The notes: generated by a model from the letters alone, not told the origin. Positions 45,872-54,180 are shown, counted from the first letter of the stretch. The stretch: DNA of 64,000 nucleotides from CBDCIS01 sp965217565 (GCA_965217565.1 CBDCIS010000004.1:186001-250000), one strand, 5' to 3'. Program-made: numbers and translations.

Positions 45872-45877
45872 TACAAT
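45872..45877 (+). promoter_or_regulatory. -10 box of thiI, leaderless geometry
   Basis: TACAAT lies exactly 6 bases before the thiI ATG (45884). At the usual distance from a -10 box, the transcript would start at or next to the A of the start codon. No Shine-Dalgarno sequence precedes the ATG. The -35 region is poor. Confidence 0.4.
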
Positions 45878-45883
45878 GGGGTT

Positions 45884-47056
45884 ATGAAGACTCACGTTAT
45901 CGTCAGGTTTCATGAAACCGCGCTCAAGGGCAAGAACCGCCCTATGTTCATTCGCCAACTGGCGCGCAACCTCGAGCGGGCCACCGCGGACACGGGAGTG
46001 GAACGTGTCTGGATGGGGCACATGTTCGTGGGTCTGAGCCTACCGGAACACGCCGATTGGCCGCTTGTGCAGCGGCGCGTCGGGGACTGCTTCGGTGTCG
46101 CGAAGTATTACAGGGCGCACCAGCTTCCACGGAGCCTCGACAGCGTGAAGCGGCTGCTCGACGATGCCGTGCCTGGACGAACATTCAGCACATTTCGCAT
46201 TACGGCCAACCGTGCGGACAAGCGCTTTCCCATGACCTCGGCCCAGATCAACCGTGAACTGGGGACCTACGTCCAGCACATGACCGGGGCCGGCGTGAAT
46301 CTGTCGCGGCCGGACCTGGAGATTTACATCGACGTGCATGGTCGTTCGATCATGGTCTATTTCGACGAAATCAAGGGCTACGGCGGGCTGCCGCTTGGCG
46401 TGAGCGGCCGAACTATGACGCTGCTGTCCGGCGGAATCGACTCGCCGGTGGCGGCGTGGCACATGATGAAAAGAGGCAGCCCCACGCATTTCGTTCACTT
46501 CCATAGCCATCCCCTCGTTGACGCCTCGTCGATGGAGAAGGCCGAGGAGCTCGCGCAGATTCTGTCCGGCTACCAGTACGACTCGACTCTGCTACTCGCG
46601 CCCTTCGCGGAGGTGCAAAAGCGCATCATCGTCTCTACGCCACAGGCCTACCGGGTGGTGCTCTATCGCAGGTTCATGGTCAGAATCGCTGAGGCCCTGG
46701 CGCGGCGGCACGGAGCCATTGCCCTGGTAACCGGGGAGAGCCTCGCGCAAGTTAGCTCGCAGACTATGGAGAACATCGCGACAATCGACGAAGCCGCGAA
46801 GGTGCCCATCCTGCGTCCGCTGATCGGCTTCAACAAGAACGAGATAGTCAACGTCGCGCGGCAGATAGGCACCTTCGAGGTCTCGATACTTCCGGACCAG
46901 GACTGCTGCACGCTGTTCGTGCCGCGTCACCCAGTGATCCGTAGCGACATCGGCGTAGTCCAGAGGCTGGAGGCGGGCTTGCCGGTCAATGAGATGGTGA
47001 ACGAGGTCCTCGAACGAGTCAAGGTGAAGCGGTTCACCTTCCCGGACGGTTATTGA
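45884..47056 (+). CDS. thiI: tRNA 4-thiouridine synthase ThiI (no rhodanese domain)
   Basis: The 390-residue enzyme adenylates and thiolates U8 of tRNA, and in many bacteria also moves sulfur toward thiamine. An N-terminal ferredoxin-like/THUMP region ('HVIVRFHETALKGKNRPMF') leads to the PP-loop domain: 'TLLSGGIDSPVAAWHMMKRG' (ATP pyrophosphatase motif), 'FHSHPLVDASSMEKA' and 'LVTGESLAQVSSQTMEN'. 'DQDCCTLFVPRHPV' holds the conserved Cys region near the end. There is no C-terminal rhodanese domain, as in Bacillus-type ThiI. ATG 45884 starts the fold; an in-frame ATG at 45842 is less likely. Confidence 0.95.
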   Translation: MKTHVIVRFHETALKGKNRPMFIRQLARNLERATADTGVERVWMGHMFVGLSLPEHADWPLVQRRVGDCFGVAKYYRAHQLPRSLDSVKRLLDDAVPGRTFSTFRITANRADKRFPMTSAQINRELGTYVQHMTGAGVNLSRPDLEIYIDVHGRSIMVYFDEIKGYGGLPLGVSGRTMTLLSGGIDSPVAAWHMMKRGSPTHFVHFHSHPLVDASSMEKAEELAQILSGYQYDSTLLLAPFAEVQKRIIVSTPQAYRVVLYRRFMVRIAEALARRHGAIALVTGESLAQVSSQTMENIATIDEAAKVPILRPLIGFNKNEIVNVARQIGTFEVSILPDQDCCTLFVPRHPVIRSDIGVVQRLEAGLPVNEMVNEVLERVKVKRFTFPDGY

Positions 47057-47122
47057 TTAGGGATGAGCTGTCAGATTCAGGACACGCAATGACTTCATCA
47101 ACCCTGAACTGTTGGGTATTGT

Positions 47123-47153
47123 TTGCAACCCTTATGAAGAAATCTGCTAGAAT
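47123..47153 (+). promoter_or_regulatory. Promoter of moaA, leaderless geometry
   Basis: TTGCAA (47123-47128) and TAGAAT (47148-47153) are 19 bases apart. TAGAAT lies 6 bases before the moaA ATG at 47160, so transcription would begin at the start codon. No Shine-Dalgarno sequence is present. The spacing equals that upstream of thiI. Confidence 0.45.
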
Positions 47154-47159
47154 AGAGAC

Positions 47160-48173
47160 ATGATTGTTGATAGCTTTCGCAGACCCTTCAGAGACCTCAG
47201 GATCTCGGTTACGGACCGGTGCAACTTTCGGTGCACGTACTGTATGCCGGCGGAGATATATGGGGAACGTTACGAGTTTCTGCCCAAGGCCCAGTTGCTC
47301 ACATTCGAGGAGATAACGAGGCTCACTCGGATAATGGTTGGCGTTGGCGCCGCCAAGGTGCGTCTCACGGGCGGTGAGCCGCTGGTGCGCAACGACGTGG
47401 AGAAGCTGGTGGCTCGGCTGGCCTCGGTGGAAGGCGTTGATGACCTGACAATGACCACGAACGCCTACCTTCTCCCGCAGAAAGCGCGGGCACTAAAGGA
47501 CGCGGGGCTGCGGAGGATAAGCGTCAGCCTCGACACGCTTGACGACGCGATATTCAGGCGGATGAACGGGCGCGGCTTCGGCACTGAAAAGGTGCTGGAG
47601 GGAATCGAGGCCGCTGAGCGGGTCGGGTTTGGCACGATCAAGGTCAACTGCGTAGTCCAGAGGGGCGTCAACGACCATACGATTGTGGAACTCGCGCGCT
47701 ACTTCAGGGAGCGCGGTCACATCGTGCGATTCATCGAGTACATGGACGTAGGAACGCTGAACGGCTGGAAGATGGATGAGGTGGTTCCTGCGGACGAGAT
47801 AGTCTCGACAATAGACGCGGAGATGCCGCTCGAACCGGTGGAAAGCAACTATCGCGGCGAGGTCGCACTTAGGTATCGCTTCAAGGACGGCGGCGGCGAG
47901 ATAGGCGTCATCGCGTCGGTTACGAAGCCGTTCTGCGGCGATTGCAGCCGCTTGAGGCTGTCGCCGGAGGGCCAGATGTTCACCTGCCTGTTCAGCGGAG
48001 TCGGCACGGACCTGCGAGGCCCCATGCGCGGCGGCGCCACAGACGAGGAGTTGCGGTCCATCGTAACCGGCACCTGGGGCGGACGGACGGACCGCTACTC
48101 GGAGGAGCGCGCCTCCATGACGGAGCCCCTGCGACTGCGCAAGAAGGTCGAGATGTACAGGATCGGAGGGTAA
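47160..48173 (+). CDS. moaA: GTP 3',8-cyclase MoaA
   Basis: The 337-residue radical SAM enzyme carries out the first step of molybdenum-cofactor synthesis, turning GTP into the cyclic precursor that MoaC rearranges. The N-terminal cluster motif is 'VTDRCNFRCTYCMP' (C-x3-C-x2-C). 'VRLTGGEPLVRNDV' binds SAM. The second cluster is in 'KPFCGDCSRLRLSPEGQMF' with a third Cys in 'TCLF'. The essential C-terminal GG dipeptide is present ('YRIGG'). The MoaC partner is encoded in the next gene on the same strand as part of a fusion. Confidence 0.97.
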   Translation: MIVDSFRRPFRDLRISVTDRCNFRCTYCMPAEIYGERYEFLPKAQLLTFEEITRLTRIMVGVGAAKVRLTGGEPLVRNDVEKLVARLASVEGVDDLTMTTNAYLLPQKARALKDAGLRRISVSLDTLDDAIFRRMNGRGFGTEKVLEGIEAAERVGFGTIKVNCVVQRGVNDHTIVELARYFRERGHIVRFIEYMDVGTLNGWKMDEVVPADEIVSTIDAEMPLEPVESNYRGEVALRYRFKDGGGEIGVIASVTKPFCGDCSRLRLSPEGQMFTCLFSGVGTDLRGPMRGGATDEELRSIVTGTWGGRTDRYSEERASMTEPLRLRKKVEMYRIGG

Positions 48174-48182
48174 CCGGGCAGG

Positions 48183-48285
48183 TACTTCACGTAGGGACAA
48201 TCCCTTGTGGTTGCCCTGGTCGGTCATGCCATGGCTTGGACGCCCACAAGGGACGCCCCTACATATTGGGCCACCGACTAAACCG
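48183..48285. repeat. Dispersed repeat family A, copy 4 (inverted)
   Basis: On the opposite strand this reads with 'gaccgaccagggcaaccaca' and 'agggattgtccctacg', matching the core of copies at 8882-8954 and 29340-29403. The block 'gcccacaagggacgccccta' adds a second palindromic unit. It separates moaA from the RNase HI-MoaC gene. Confidence 0.55.
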
Positions 48286-48312
48286 ATACAAACTCACATT
48301 TGCCCCAGCTAC

Positions 48313-48341
48313 TTGACGCTCACGTACATACGTGCTAATAT
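48313..48341 (+). promoter_or_regulatory. Sigma-70-type promoter of the RNase HI-MoaC gene
   Basis: TTGACG (48313-48318) and TAATAT (48336-48341) are separated by exactly 17 bases. The spacer itself contains the palindrome CACGTA-CA-TACGTG (48321-48334). The start would be near 48348, inside the 13-bp inverted repeat. Confidence 0.65.
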
Positions 48342-48380
48342 GCCTGCGATCTCGTTGTGGGAAAACGGAGATCGCAGGCA
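48341..48380 (+). promoter_or_regulatory. 13-bp perfect inverted repeat at the transcription start
   Basis: TGCCTGCGATCTC (48341-48353) and GAGATCGCAGGCA (48368-48380) match perfectly with 14 bases between. The left arm touches the -10 box and covers the expected start, so it is placed like a repressor operator. If transcribed, part of it could instead form a strong 5' hairpin 40 bases before the ATG. Confidence 0.6.
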
Positions 48381-48419
48381 GCGAATGTCCCAGAATGACG
48401 CAGTTAGACAGGACTCACG

Positions 48420-49364
48420 ATGATTGAGGTCTTTACGGACGGCTCGGCCATTGACAACCCCGGCCCCGGCGGGTGGGGGGCGATTGTCGTGGATGGCGAC
48501 GCCAAGACCGTTTTGAGCGGCGGGGAGCGGCGGACGACCAACAATCGCATGGAGATACTGGCGGCGGTCAAGGGGCTGGAGGCGCTGCCGGAAGGCGTGG
48601 AAGTTGTGGTGGCAAGCGACAGCCAGTACGTGGTCAATACGATGACGCGGAACTGGAAGCGCAACCGCAACCTTGACCTCTGGCAGAGGCTGGACGCTGA
48701 GGTTGGCAAGCGTCTCGTATCCTGGCGCTGGGTTCGCGGACACGCTGGCAACCCGCTTAACGAAGAGGCAGACAGGGTGGCGGTAAGTGAAGCCCAGAAG
48801 GCCGCGCGTGGCAATCCGGGCGTTGCCTCCGGCGAGGCGCGCTCCGCTCCCGTCGAGCCGGGCGCCGCCAAAACGGAGTCGCGCGTTGACCGGCTTACCC
48901 ACCTGGGCGAATCGGGCGAGGCCCGCATGGTTGACGTGGGCGGCAAGCCTGAGACCGCGAGGGTGGCCGTGGCCAGAGGGTCGATTCTAATGAAGCCGGA
49001 AACCCTCAACCTCATCAGGGCCAACGGCTTTGACAAGGGCGACGTGTTGGGCGTCGCCCGAATCGCGGGCATCATGGGAGCAAAGAGCGTCGCCCAACTG
49101 GTGCCGCTGTGCCATCCTATTCCTCTGGACGGGGTTGACCTCGAGTTCAGGCTCGACACGGAGCAAAGCTCGGTCAGCATCGAAGGCACGGCAAAGACCA
49201 CGGCAAAGACGGGCGTCGAGATGGAGGCGATGACGGCTGTGAGCATAGCCGCGTTGACCATCTACGACATGTGCAAGGCGGTTGACCGCGCCATGCGCAT
49301 AGATGGCGTTCGCCTGGTCAGGAAGAGCGGCGGCAAGAGCGGCGACATCGTTCTGGAGGACTAG
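48420..49364 (+). CDS. rnhA-moaC: RNase HI-MoaC fusion protein
   Basis: The 314-residue protein joins two enzymes in one frame. Residues 1-~125 are RNase HI, which cleaves RNA in RNA-DNA hybrids: 'VFTDGSAIDNPGPGGWGA' with D7, 'TNNRMEILAAVKGL' with E45, 'VVVASDSQYVVN' with D67, and 'VRGHAGNPLNEEADRVA' with H108 and D118, so the active site is complete. An Ala/Gly/Pro-rich linker spans about 126-155. Residues ~158-314 are MoaC (cyclic pyranopterin phosphate synthase): 'ARMVDVGGKPETAR', 'KGDVLGVARIAGIMGAK', 'VPLCHPIPLDGV', 'KTGVEMEAMTAVSIAAL', 'YDMCKAVDRAM' and 'SGGKSGD'. No stop or frameshift is visible between them. It lies after moaA. Confidence 0.93.
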   Translation: MIEVFTDGSAIDNPGPGGWGAIVVDGDAKTVLSGGERRTTNNRMEILAAVKGLEALPEGVEVVVASDSQYVVNTMTRNWKRNRNLDLWQRLDAEVGKRLVSWRWVRGHAGNPLNEEADRVAVSEAQKAARGNPGVASGEARSAPVEPGAAKTESRVDRLTHLGESGEARMVDVGGKPETARVAVARGSILMKPETLNLIRANGFDKGDVLGVARIAGIMGAKSVAQLVPLCHPIPLDGVDLEFRLDTEQSSVSIEGTAKTTAKTGVEMEAMTAVSIAALTIYDMCKAVDRAMRIDGVRLVRKSGGKSGDIVLED

Positions 49365-49428
49365 GAGCGCGCCGCGACACGCGGTGACTCCGCGCGTGTT
49401 GGCAAAGGAGAGCCAGGCCGTTCATCTC

Positions 49429-50055
49429 ATGAGGAAGTTTCAACTGCCCATACTGAACACGCTTCTCGGCCGGCGCGAGCGGCGCGGCGGGCCGCCTTCC
49501 CTGGTCGTAGTTGGGCTGGGCAACCCGGGCCGCGAGTACGCCGAGACCCGCCACAACATAGGCTTCCGGTGTATTGACCAGCTGGCGCGAGAACACTCGA
49601 TCAGCCTGGAACGGCGAAGTCGGCAGGCTCTCAAGGGCGAGGGAGTCATCGACGGACATTGCGTCGCGCTCGCCAAGCCGCGCACCTATGTGAACCTCAG
49701 CGGACAGGCCGTAAGCTATCTTTTGGCTCGATACAGGGTGTCCCCCCGTGAGCTTCTGATCGTCTATGACGAGGTCTCGCTGCCGCCCGGCAAGCTGCGT
49801 CTGCGGCCAGGGGGCGGCGCGGGCGGACACAACGGCATAAAGTCGATAATAGGGGCCCTTGGCACTCAGGACTTCCCCAGGCTGAGGATAGGTGTAGGCA
49901 AGTCCGCGGATGGGACCGGCCTCGTGCGGCACGTCCTGGGTGAGATGCCCCATGAGGAGCGCGAAGCCGTTGACGGCGCGGTTGGATGTGCAGTCGCGTT
50001 GGTGTCCAGCCTGTTGACCGAGGGCATCGACGTTGCGATGAACCGCTTCAACTGA
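49429..50055 (+). CDS. pth: Peptidyl-tRNA hydrolase
   Basis: The ~208-residue enzyme releases tRNA from peptidyl-tRNA. Motifs are 'VVVGLGNPGREYAETRHNIG' with the catalytic His, 'KPRTYVNLSGQAV', 'IVYDEVSLPPGKLRLRPGGG' with the catalytic Asp, 'AGGHNGIKSI' and 'LRIGVGK'. ATG 49429 gives a ~22-residue tail before the fold. GGAGAG lies ~20 bases upstream, rather far, so an in-frame start a little earlier is possible (the open frame reaches into the MoaC gene). It follows the RNase HI-MoaC gene on the same strand and may share its transcript. Confidence 0.95.
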   Translation: MRKFQLPILNTLLGRRERRGGPPSLVVVGLGNPGREYAETRHNIGFRCIDQLAREHSISLERRSRQALKGEGVIDGHCVALAKPRTYVNLSGQAVSYLLARYRVSPRELLIVYDEVSLPPGKLRLRPGGGAGGHNGIKSIIGALGTQDFPRLRIGVGKSADGTGLVRHVLGEMPHEEREAVDGAVGCAVALVSSLLTEGIDVAMNRFN

Positions 50056-50065
50056 GGCCCAGGGC

Positions 50066-52075
50066 GTGGCGTTTGTCTCACACTCAAGAGCATGCCGGCG
50101 GAGATTTCGTCATCCGAACCGGCGTTACGCGGCGAGCGTCCTTCTTATACTCGCGCTGGCGGCGTTCGGGGCGTCGTGCGGCGACGATGCGCCCGCGGTT
50201 CCGCCTGCGCCCGAGAGTTCGCCTGTAGCGACCACTCCCGCGCCGGCGTCCTCGCCTACTCCGAGCGCCACACCGCCCGCGGCGACGCCACGGCCCGCGC
50301 CGACATCCCCGCCGGTCACGCTCAGCGTCCCAGGCGAACCGCCCGAGCGCGACTTTCACGAACTGGCGCGGAGGCTGAGGCCCGGGTCCGGCGGCGCGCT
50401 TCCCAGAACAGTCGATTCTCAACCCTCGAAGCGTGACGTGGGCCACACGGACACGTTTTGGATTAGCGACCAGATCGACGGCTCTCCCAATGCCTACACG
50501 ATTCAGGCCAGCATCGCTCTCATAAGCGAGCACGCCTACTGGTACGTGGACGACTCGGACGAACTCTCAATCGAGGGTTTGCGGACTGCCGCCAGGGTTT
50601 TCGAGGAGTCGATTCACCCACTGGTGACCGGCGCGACCGGCGACATCTGGAACCCAGGCGTGGATAACGACCCGCGCCTGACCGTGCTGCATACACCGCT
50701 GAGAGGCGCCGCCGGGTACTTCGGCTCACGCGACGAGTACACGCGGGAGACGCATCCCAAGAGCAACGAGCGCGAGATGATATACATGGACAGCGGCAGG
50801 CTGAAGCCAGGCAGCGACCCATACCTTAGCGTGCTGACTCACGAATTCCAGCACGCCGTAAACTGGAACCTGGACGCCGGAGAGGATGCTTGGGTAAATG
50901 AGGGGCTTGCCGAACTGGCAACACAATTCGCGGGCTATCGACACTCTTTCGTCGGAGACTTCCTGGAGAAGCCGGGCACTCAGTTGAACTTCTGGCCCGA
51001 ACAGCGTGAGAACACCCGCCCGCACTACGGCGCGTCGGAGTTGTTCATGGACTACCTCGCTTCCCATTACGGCGGCTACGAGCGGCTGGGCGAACTCTCG
51101 CGGGAGCCGGCCGACGGCGTCCGGGGCGTGGACGCTTATCTATCTGGGTACGGCGTGAGGTTCGAGGACGTGTTTCGCGATTGGGTCGTCGCCAACTATC
51201 TCGACGCGCCCGATGGCCGCTATGGATACCCGGAACGCAGTGTTCGGGCGCGCGTTGTCCAGACGATGACCGACTACGGCGAACGCGAGGGAACGCTGGC
51301 GCAGTTCTCCGCCCGCTACATCGACCTGCGCATGAGCGACGGCGACGCCATCATCGGGTTCGAGGGAGACACGACGGCAAGGCAGACGGGCACGGTCTGC
51401 CGCAGCGGGCAGTTCTGCTGGTGGAGCAACCGGGGCGACTCGATAGACTCCAGGCTGACCCGGGAGTTCGACCTGCGCGGTCTCAGCAACGCTACGCTGG
51501 AGTTCTGGGCATGGTTCGACATCGAGGAGGGCTGGGACTACGCCTACGTCGAAGTGTCGGGAGACGGCGGCGAAACCTGGGGCATCCTGAAGGGACGGCA
51601 CACCACGACGGAGAACCCCGTCGGTAACAGCTACGGCGACGCGTGGACCGGGGAGAGCGACGGCTGGGTGCGAGAGAAGGTGGACCTGACGCCCTATGTC
51701 GGCGGAAAGGCGCTTGTGCGATTCGAGTACGTCACGGACGACGCGGTTTACCTCGATGGGCTGGTAATCGACGACCTGAGCATTTCGGAAACGGGCTTCT
51801 TCGACGGTGCCGAGCGAGAAAACGGCTGGCGAGCGGAAGGTTTCACACGCATCGACAACACGCTGCCGCAAGAGTACTCCGTGCAGGTGATAGAGGTTGG
51901 GCTGGGTGGCTCGACGGCGGTGAGGCAACTGGAGCTCGACACGGATAGGAAGGGCGAATTGCTGGTCGAAGGGCTCGGGTCCCGCCTAGAGCGCGCGGTG
52001 GTGGTCATTTCGCCAATGGCGCGGGATACGCGCCACCCTGCCGCGTACCGGATCACAGTGGACCAGCCGCGGTGA
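50066..52075 (+). CDS. Secreted metalloprotease-like lipoprotein (M6/immune-inhibitor-A-like)
   Basis: The 669-residue protein is probably anchored outside the membrane. A signal peptide with Arg-rich n-region ends in the lipobox 'AFGASC' (Cys 38), followed by a ~65-residue Pro/Thr/Ser linker. A metalloprotease motif 'SVLTHEFQHAVNWN' (HExxH, near residue 259) is followed by 'DAWVNEGLAELATQ', whose Glu is a candidate third ligand. From about residue 425 a beta-sandwich resembles that of immune inhibitor A ('ATLEFWAWFDIEEGWDYAYV', 'VSGDGGETWG', 'VRFEYVTDDAVYLDGLVIDD'). GTG 50066 lacks a clear ribosome site, so the start may be off. Confidence 0.85.
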   Translation: MAFVSHSRACRRRFRHPNRRYAASVLLILALAAFGASCGDDAPAVPPAPESSPVATTPAPASSPTPSATPPAATPRPAPTSPPVTLSVPGEPPERDFHELARRLRPGSGGALPRTVDSQPSKRDVGHTDTFWISDQIDGSPNAYTIQASIALISEHAYWYVDDSDELSIEGLRTAARVFEESIHPLVTGATGDIWNPGVDNDPRLTVLHTPLRGAAGYFGSRDEYTRETHPKSNEREMIYMDSGRLKPGSDPYLSVLTHEFQHAVNWNLDAGEDAWVNEGLAELATQFAGYRHSFVGDFLEKPGTQLNFWPEQRENTRPHYGASELFMDYLASHYGGYERLGELSREPADGVRGVDAYLSGYGVRFEDVFRDWVVANYLDAPDGRYGYPERSVRARVVQTMTDYGEREGTLAQFSARYIDLRMSDGDAIIGFEGDTTARQTGTVCRSGQFCWWSNRGDSIDSRLTREFDLRGLSNATLEFWAWFDIEEGWDYAYVEVSGDGGETWGILKGRHTTTENPVGNSYGDAWTGESDGWVREKVDLTPYVGGKALVRFEYVTDDAVYLDGLVIDDLSISETGFFDGAERENGWRAEGFTRIDNTLPQEYSVQVIEVGLGGSTAVRQLELDTDRKGELLVEGLGSRLERAVVVISPMARDTRHPAAYRITVDQPR

Positions 52076-52362
52076 TGGTGACTGCCGTAAGTGTCTGTGT
52101 GGCATGGTTCCTTGTTGATTTAGGATGTCATGCGCCCCCTTGCGAGAGCCCCCGATGCCCAGTATGCTGAGACGCGACAAGATGTGAGTGCTGCGGCCTT
52201 TGCACTCGAACAATTCGCCTTTTGGCTTGACATAGGTTATACTGTATCGAGGTCAGTTCTTATAGAGTGTGCTAATTGCGTTTGTCCACATCTCTTTCCC
52301 AGGCAGCGTAGCGTCACCAGGTTTGTTCCAGATGGCCCAAGTGCCCCAGGTAAGGAGAGACC

Positions 52363-53181
52363 ATGGCATCCGATAACTTTACCTTCACCAAGTTTTCCAA
52401 TAATGCGTTTTACTCGGCGTTGAACGCGCGTCTGGTGGATATGGCGGAGGTGGGCTCGGAGCAGCGGATCGTGGACCTGGCATGTGGCACAGGCGGTGTG
52501 ACCCAGTTGATTCTGGAGCGGCTTCGCGGCGCGCGCGACTCGATGGTGATCGGCATAGACCAGTCCGCCACCGCGCTGAAACAGGCTATGGACGACCTGA
52601 TGGGCGTTTACGACGCCGCGGTGGACTTCGTGCATAGCCACGTCGAGAAGGTGTCGGAGACGGTGAAGGAGTCCGCGGACACCGTATTCTTCTGCAACGC
52701 CATTCACTACATCCCCGACAAAGACCTGCTGGTGGCCGAAATCTCCAAGACATTGAAGCCGGGCGGCAAGTTCGCGTTCAACACCTCGTTCTTCGATGGA
52801 GGGCAGTTGCCGGAGTCGCTTGGGTTCTACCGCAAGTGGATGTTCAAGTCGGCGCGGGTGCTCCGCCGCGATTACGGCCTCTCTCCCGTAAGGTCGGCAA
52901 AGGTGGAGTCGCGCAAGCAGCTCACCGCCGACCAGTATCGCGAACTTGTGGAGGGGCACGGCTTCCTGGTCGCCAGGCAGGAGATCGATACGGTCAACGT
53001 GCCGATCGAGGGCTGGCTGGACATCAGCGACTTCGAGGACTTCATCGTCGGCACCATGCCGGGCGTGCCGCTGGACAAGGCCAGCGCGGCCCTGAAGAAG
53101 GGCGTCCACCAGACGTTCGAGGAGATGGAGATCGAGTACGTGCCCCGCAACTGGCTGGACATTATCGCCGTCCGGGTGTAG
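52363..53181 (+). CDS. SAM-dependent methyltransferase
   Basis: The 272-residue protein is a class I methyltransferase. The SAM-binding motif is 'RIVDLACGTGGVTQLIL' at residues about 35-51, then 'VIGIDQSATAL' (acidic residue binding the ribose), 'TVFFCNAIHYIPDKDLL' and 'TLKPGGKFAFNTSFF'. AAGGAGAG lies just upstream of ATG 52363. The C-terminal ~100 residues are less typical and probably bind the acceptor, which is unknown. The ~290 bases upstream contain no gene. The ornithine-cyclodeaminase-family gene follows after 27 bases. Confidence 0.9.
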   Translation: MASDNFTFTKFSNNAFYSALNARLVDMAEVGSEQRIVDLACGTGGVTQLILERLRGARDSMVIGIDQSATALKQAMDDLMGVYDAAVDFVHSHVEKVSETVKESADTVFFCNAIHYIPDKDLLVAEISKTLKPGGKFAFNTSFFDGGQLPESLGFYRKWMFKSARVLRRDYGLSPVRSAKVESRKQLTADQYRELVEGHGFLVARQEIDTVNVPIEGWLDISDFEDFIVGTMPGVPLDKASAALKKGVHQTFEEMEIEYVPRNWLDIIAVRV

Positions 53182-53208
53182 TTCCGCCTCACCAGAAGGA
53201 GCCGTCTC

Positions 53209-54162
53209 ATCACGCCACTGCTACTGACAGACAGGGACGTTGACAGCCTTCTAAGCGTTGAAGAGGCCATTCCCATCGTCGAGGACGTCTTGAAGCGCCA
53301 AGCGAACGGAATGGCCTCGAATCGTCCAAGGGGACACGACATCGCCGCTCCCGGCGTCTCCCTGGCCTGGATGCAGGCGGCAGCCTATGGGCTCGGCGTT
53401 TACGGCTTCAAGACCTATACGATAACCCCCGCGGGCTCCCGCTTCTTCGTCTACCTGTACGGCATCGACTGCGGCGGGCCGCTCTGCATACTGGAAGCCA
53501 ACAGGCTGGGACAGCTTCGCACCGGCGCGGCAAGCGGCGTCGCCGCGAGCCACATGGCGCGGGAGGACGCATCGGTCGTCGGAGTGCTGGGCAGCGGCTA
53601 TCAGGCCGGCAGCCAGTTGGAGGCTATTCGCTGCGTCAGGTGCATCTCCGGCGCACGGGTTTACAGCCCCGCGATCGAGCATAGAACAGCCTATGCCGAG
53701 GAGATGTCCCAAAGCCTCGGCATAGAGGTGACACCGGTCGATTCGGCGATGCGGGTCGTCGAGGGCGCGGATATTCTCGTTACCATCACCTCCTCTGCTA
53801 CGCCAGTGTTCGATGGCGCGTGGCTTCAGCCGGGAACCCACATTACGGCCGTGGGCGGCGCCAATGCCTACGTCACCGAGCTCGACGACGAGGCCATCCA
53901 GCGTTCGGACGTCATCGTCGTTGACGACGCGGCGCAGGCGCGAATCGAGTGCGGCGAGTTCATGATTCCGGCCGCCAGGGGCGTACTGCTATGGGAGCGG
54001 GTCAGGGAGCTCTGGCAGGTCGTGGACGGCAGAACGCCCGGGCGCGGCAACCCCGAAGACATCACCCTATTCAAGTCGCTGGGAATGGCGCTGTGGGACG
54101 TCGCCGTCGCCAAGGCCGTGTACGACAGGGCGATTGACCGGGGCGTCGGGACGACTGCATAG
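53209..54162 (+). CDS. Ornithine cyclodeaminase/mu-crystallin family protein, AUC start proposed
   Basis: The 317-residue protein is an NAD(P)-dependent enzyme of the ornithine cyclodeaminase/mu-crystallin family (imine reduction or cyclodeamination). The family's N terminus is encoded upstream of the first ATG/GTG/TTG: 'TPLLLTDRDVDSLLSVEEAI' then 'PIVEDVLKRQ'. AAGGAG lies 7 bases before the in-frame ATC at 53209, and no canonical start fits before TTG 53290. Later motifs are 'LGQLRTGAASGVAASHMARE', the Rossmann 'VVGVLGSGYQAGSQLEAI', and 'TLFKSLGMALWDVAVAK'. Substrate is unknown; it sits between methyltransferase and acetyltransferase genes. Confidence 0.85.
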   Translation: MTPLLLTDRDVDSLLSVEEAIPIVEDVLKRQANGMASNRPRGHDIAAPGVSLAWMQAAAYGLGVYGFKTYTITPAGSRFFVYLYGIDCGGPLCILEANRLGQLRTGAASGVAASHMAREDASVVGVLGSGYQAGSQLEAIRCVRCISGARVYSPAIEHRTAYAEEMSQSLGIEVTPVDSAMRVVEGADILVTITSSATPVFDGAWLQPGTHITAVGGANAYVTELDDEAIQRSDVIVVDDAAQARIECGEFMIPAARGVLLWERVRELWQVVDGRTPGRGNPEDITLFKSLGMALWDVAVAKAVYDRAIDRGVGTTA

Positions 54163-54180
54163 GGTCGGAGCGATTGGTAT

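Noticed and set aside
45763..45883. Possible cobalamin or SAM riboswitch upstream of metH
   Set aside because: Only about 120 bases separate metH from thiI, with no B12-box or SAM-I-like pairing that I could trace.
48341..48380. Terminator of moaA transcription
   Set aside because: The inverted repeat is not followed by a T-tract and lies at a good promoter for the next gene, so a regulatory role is likelier.
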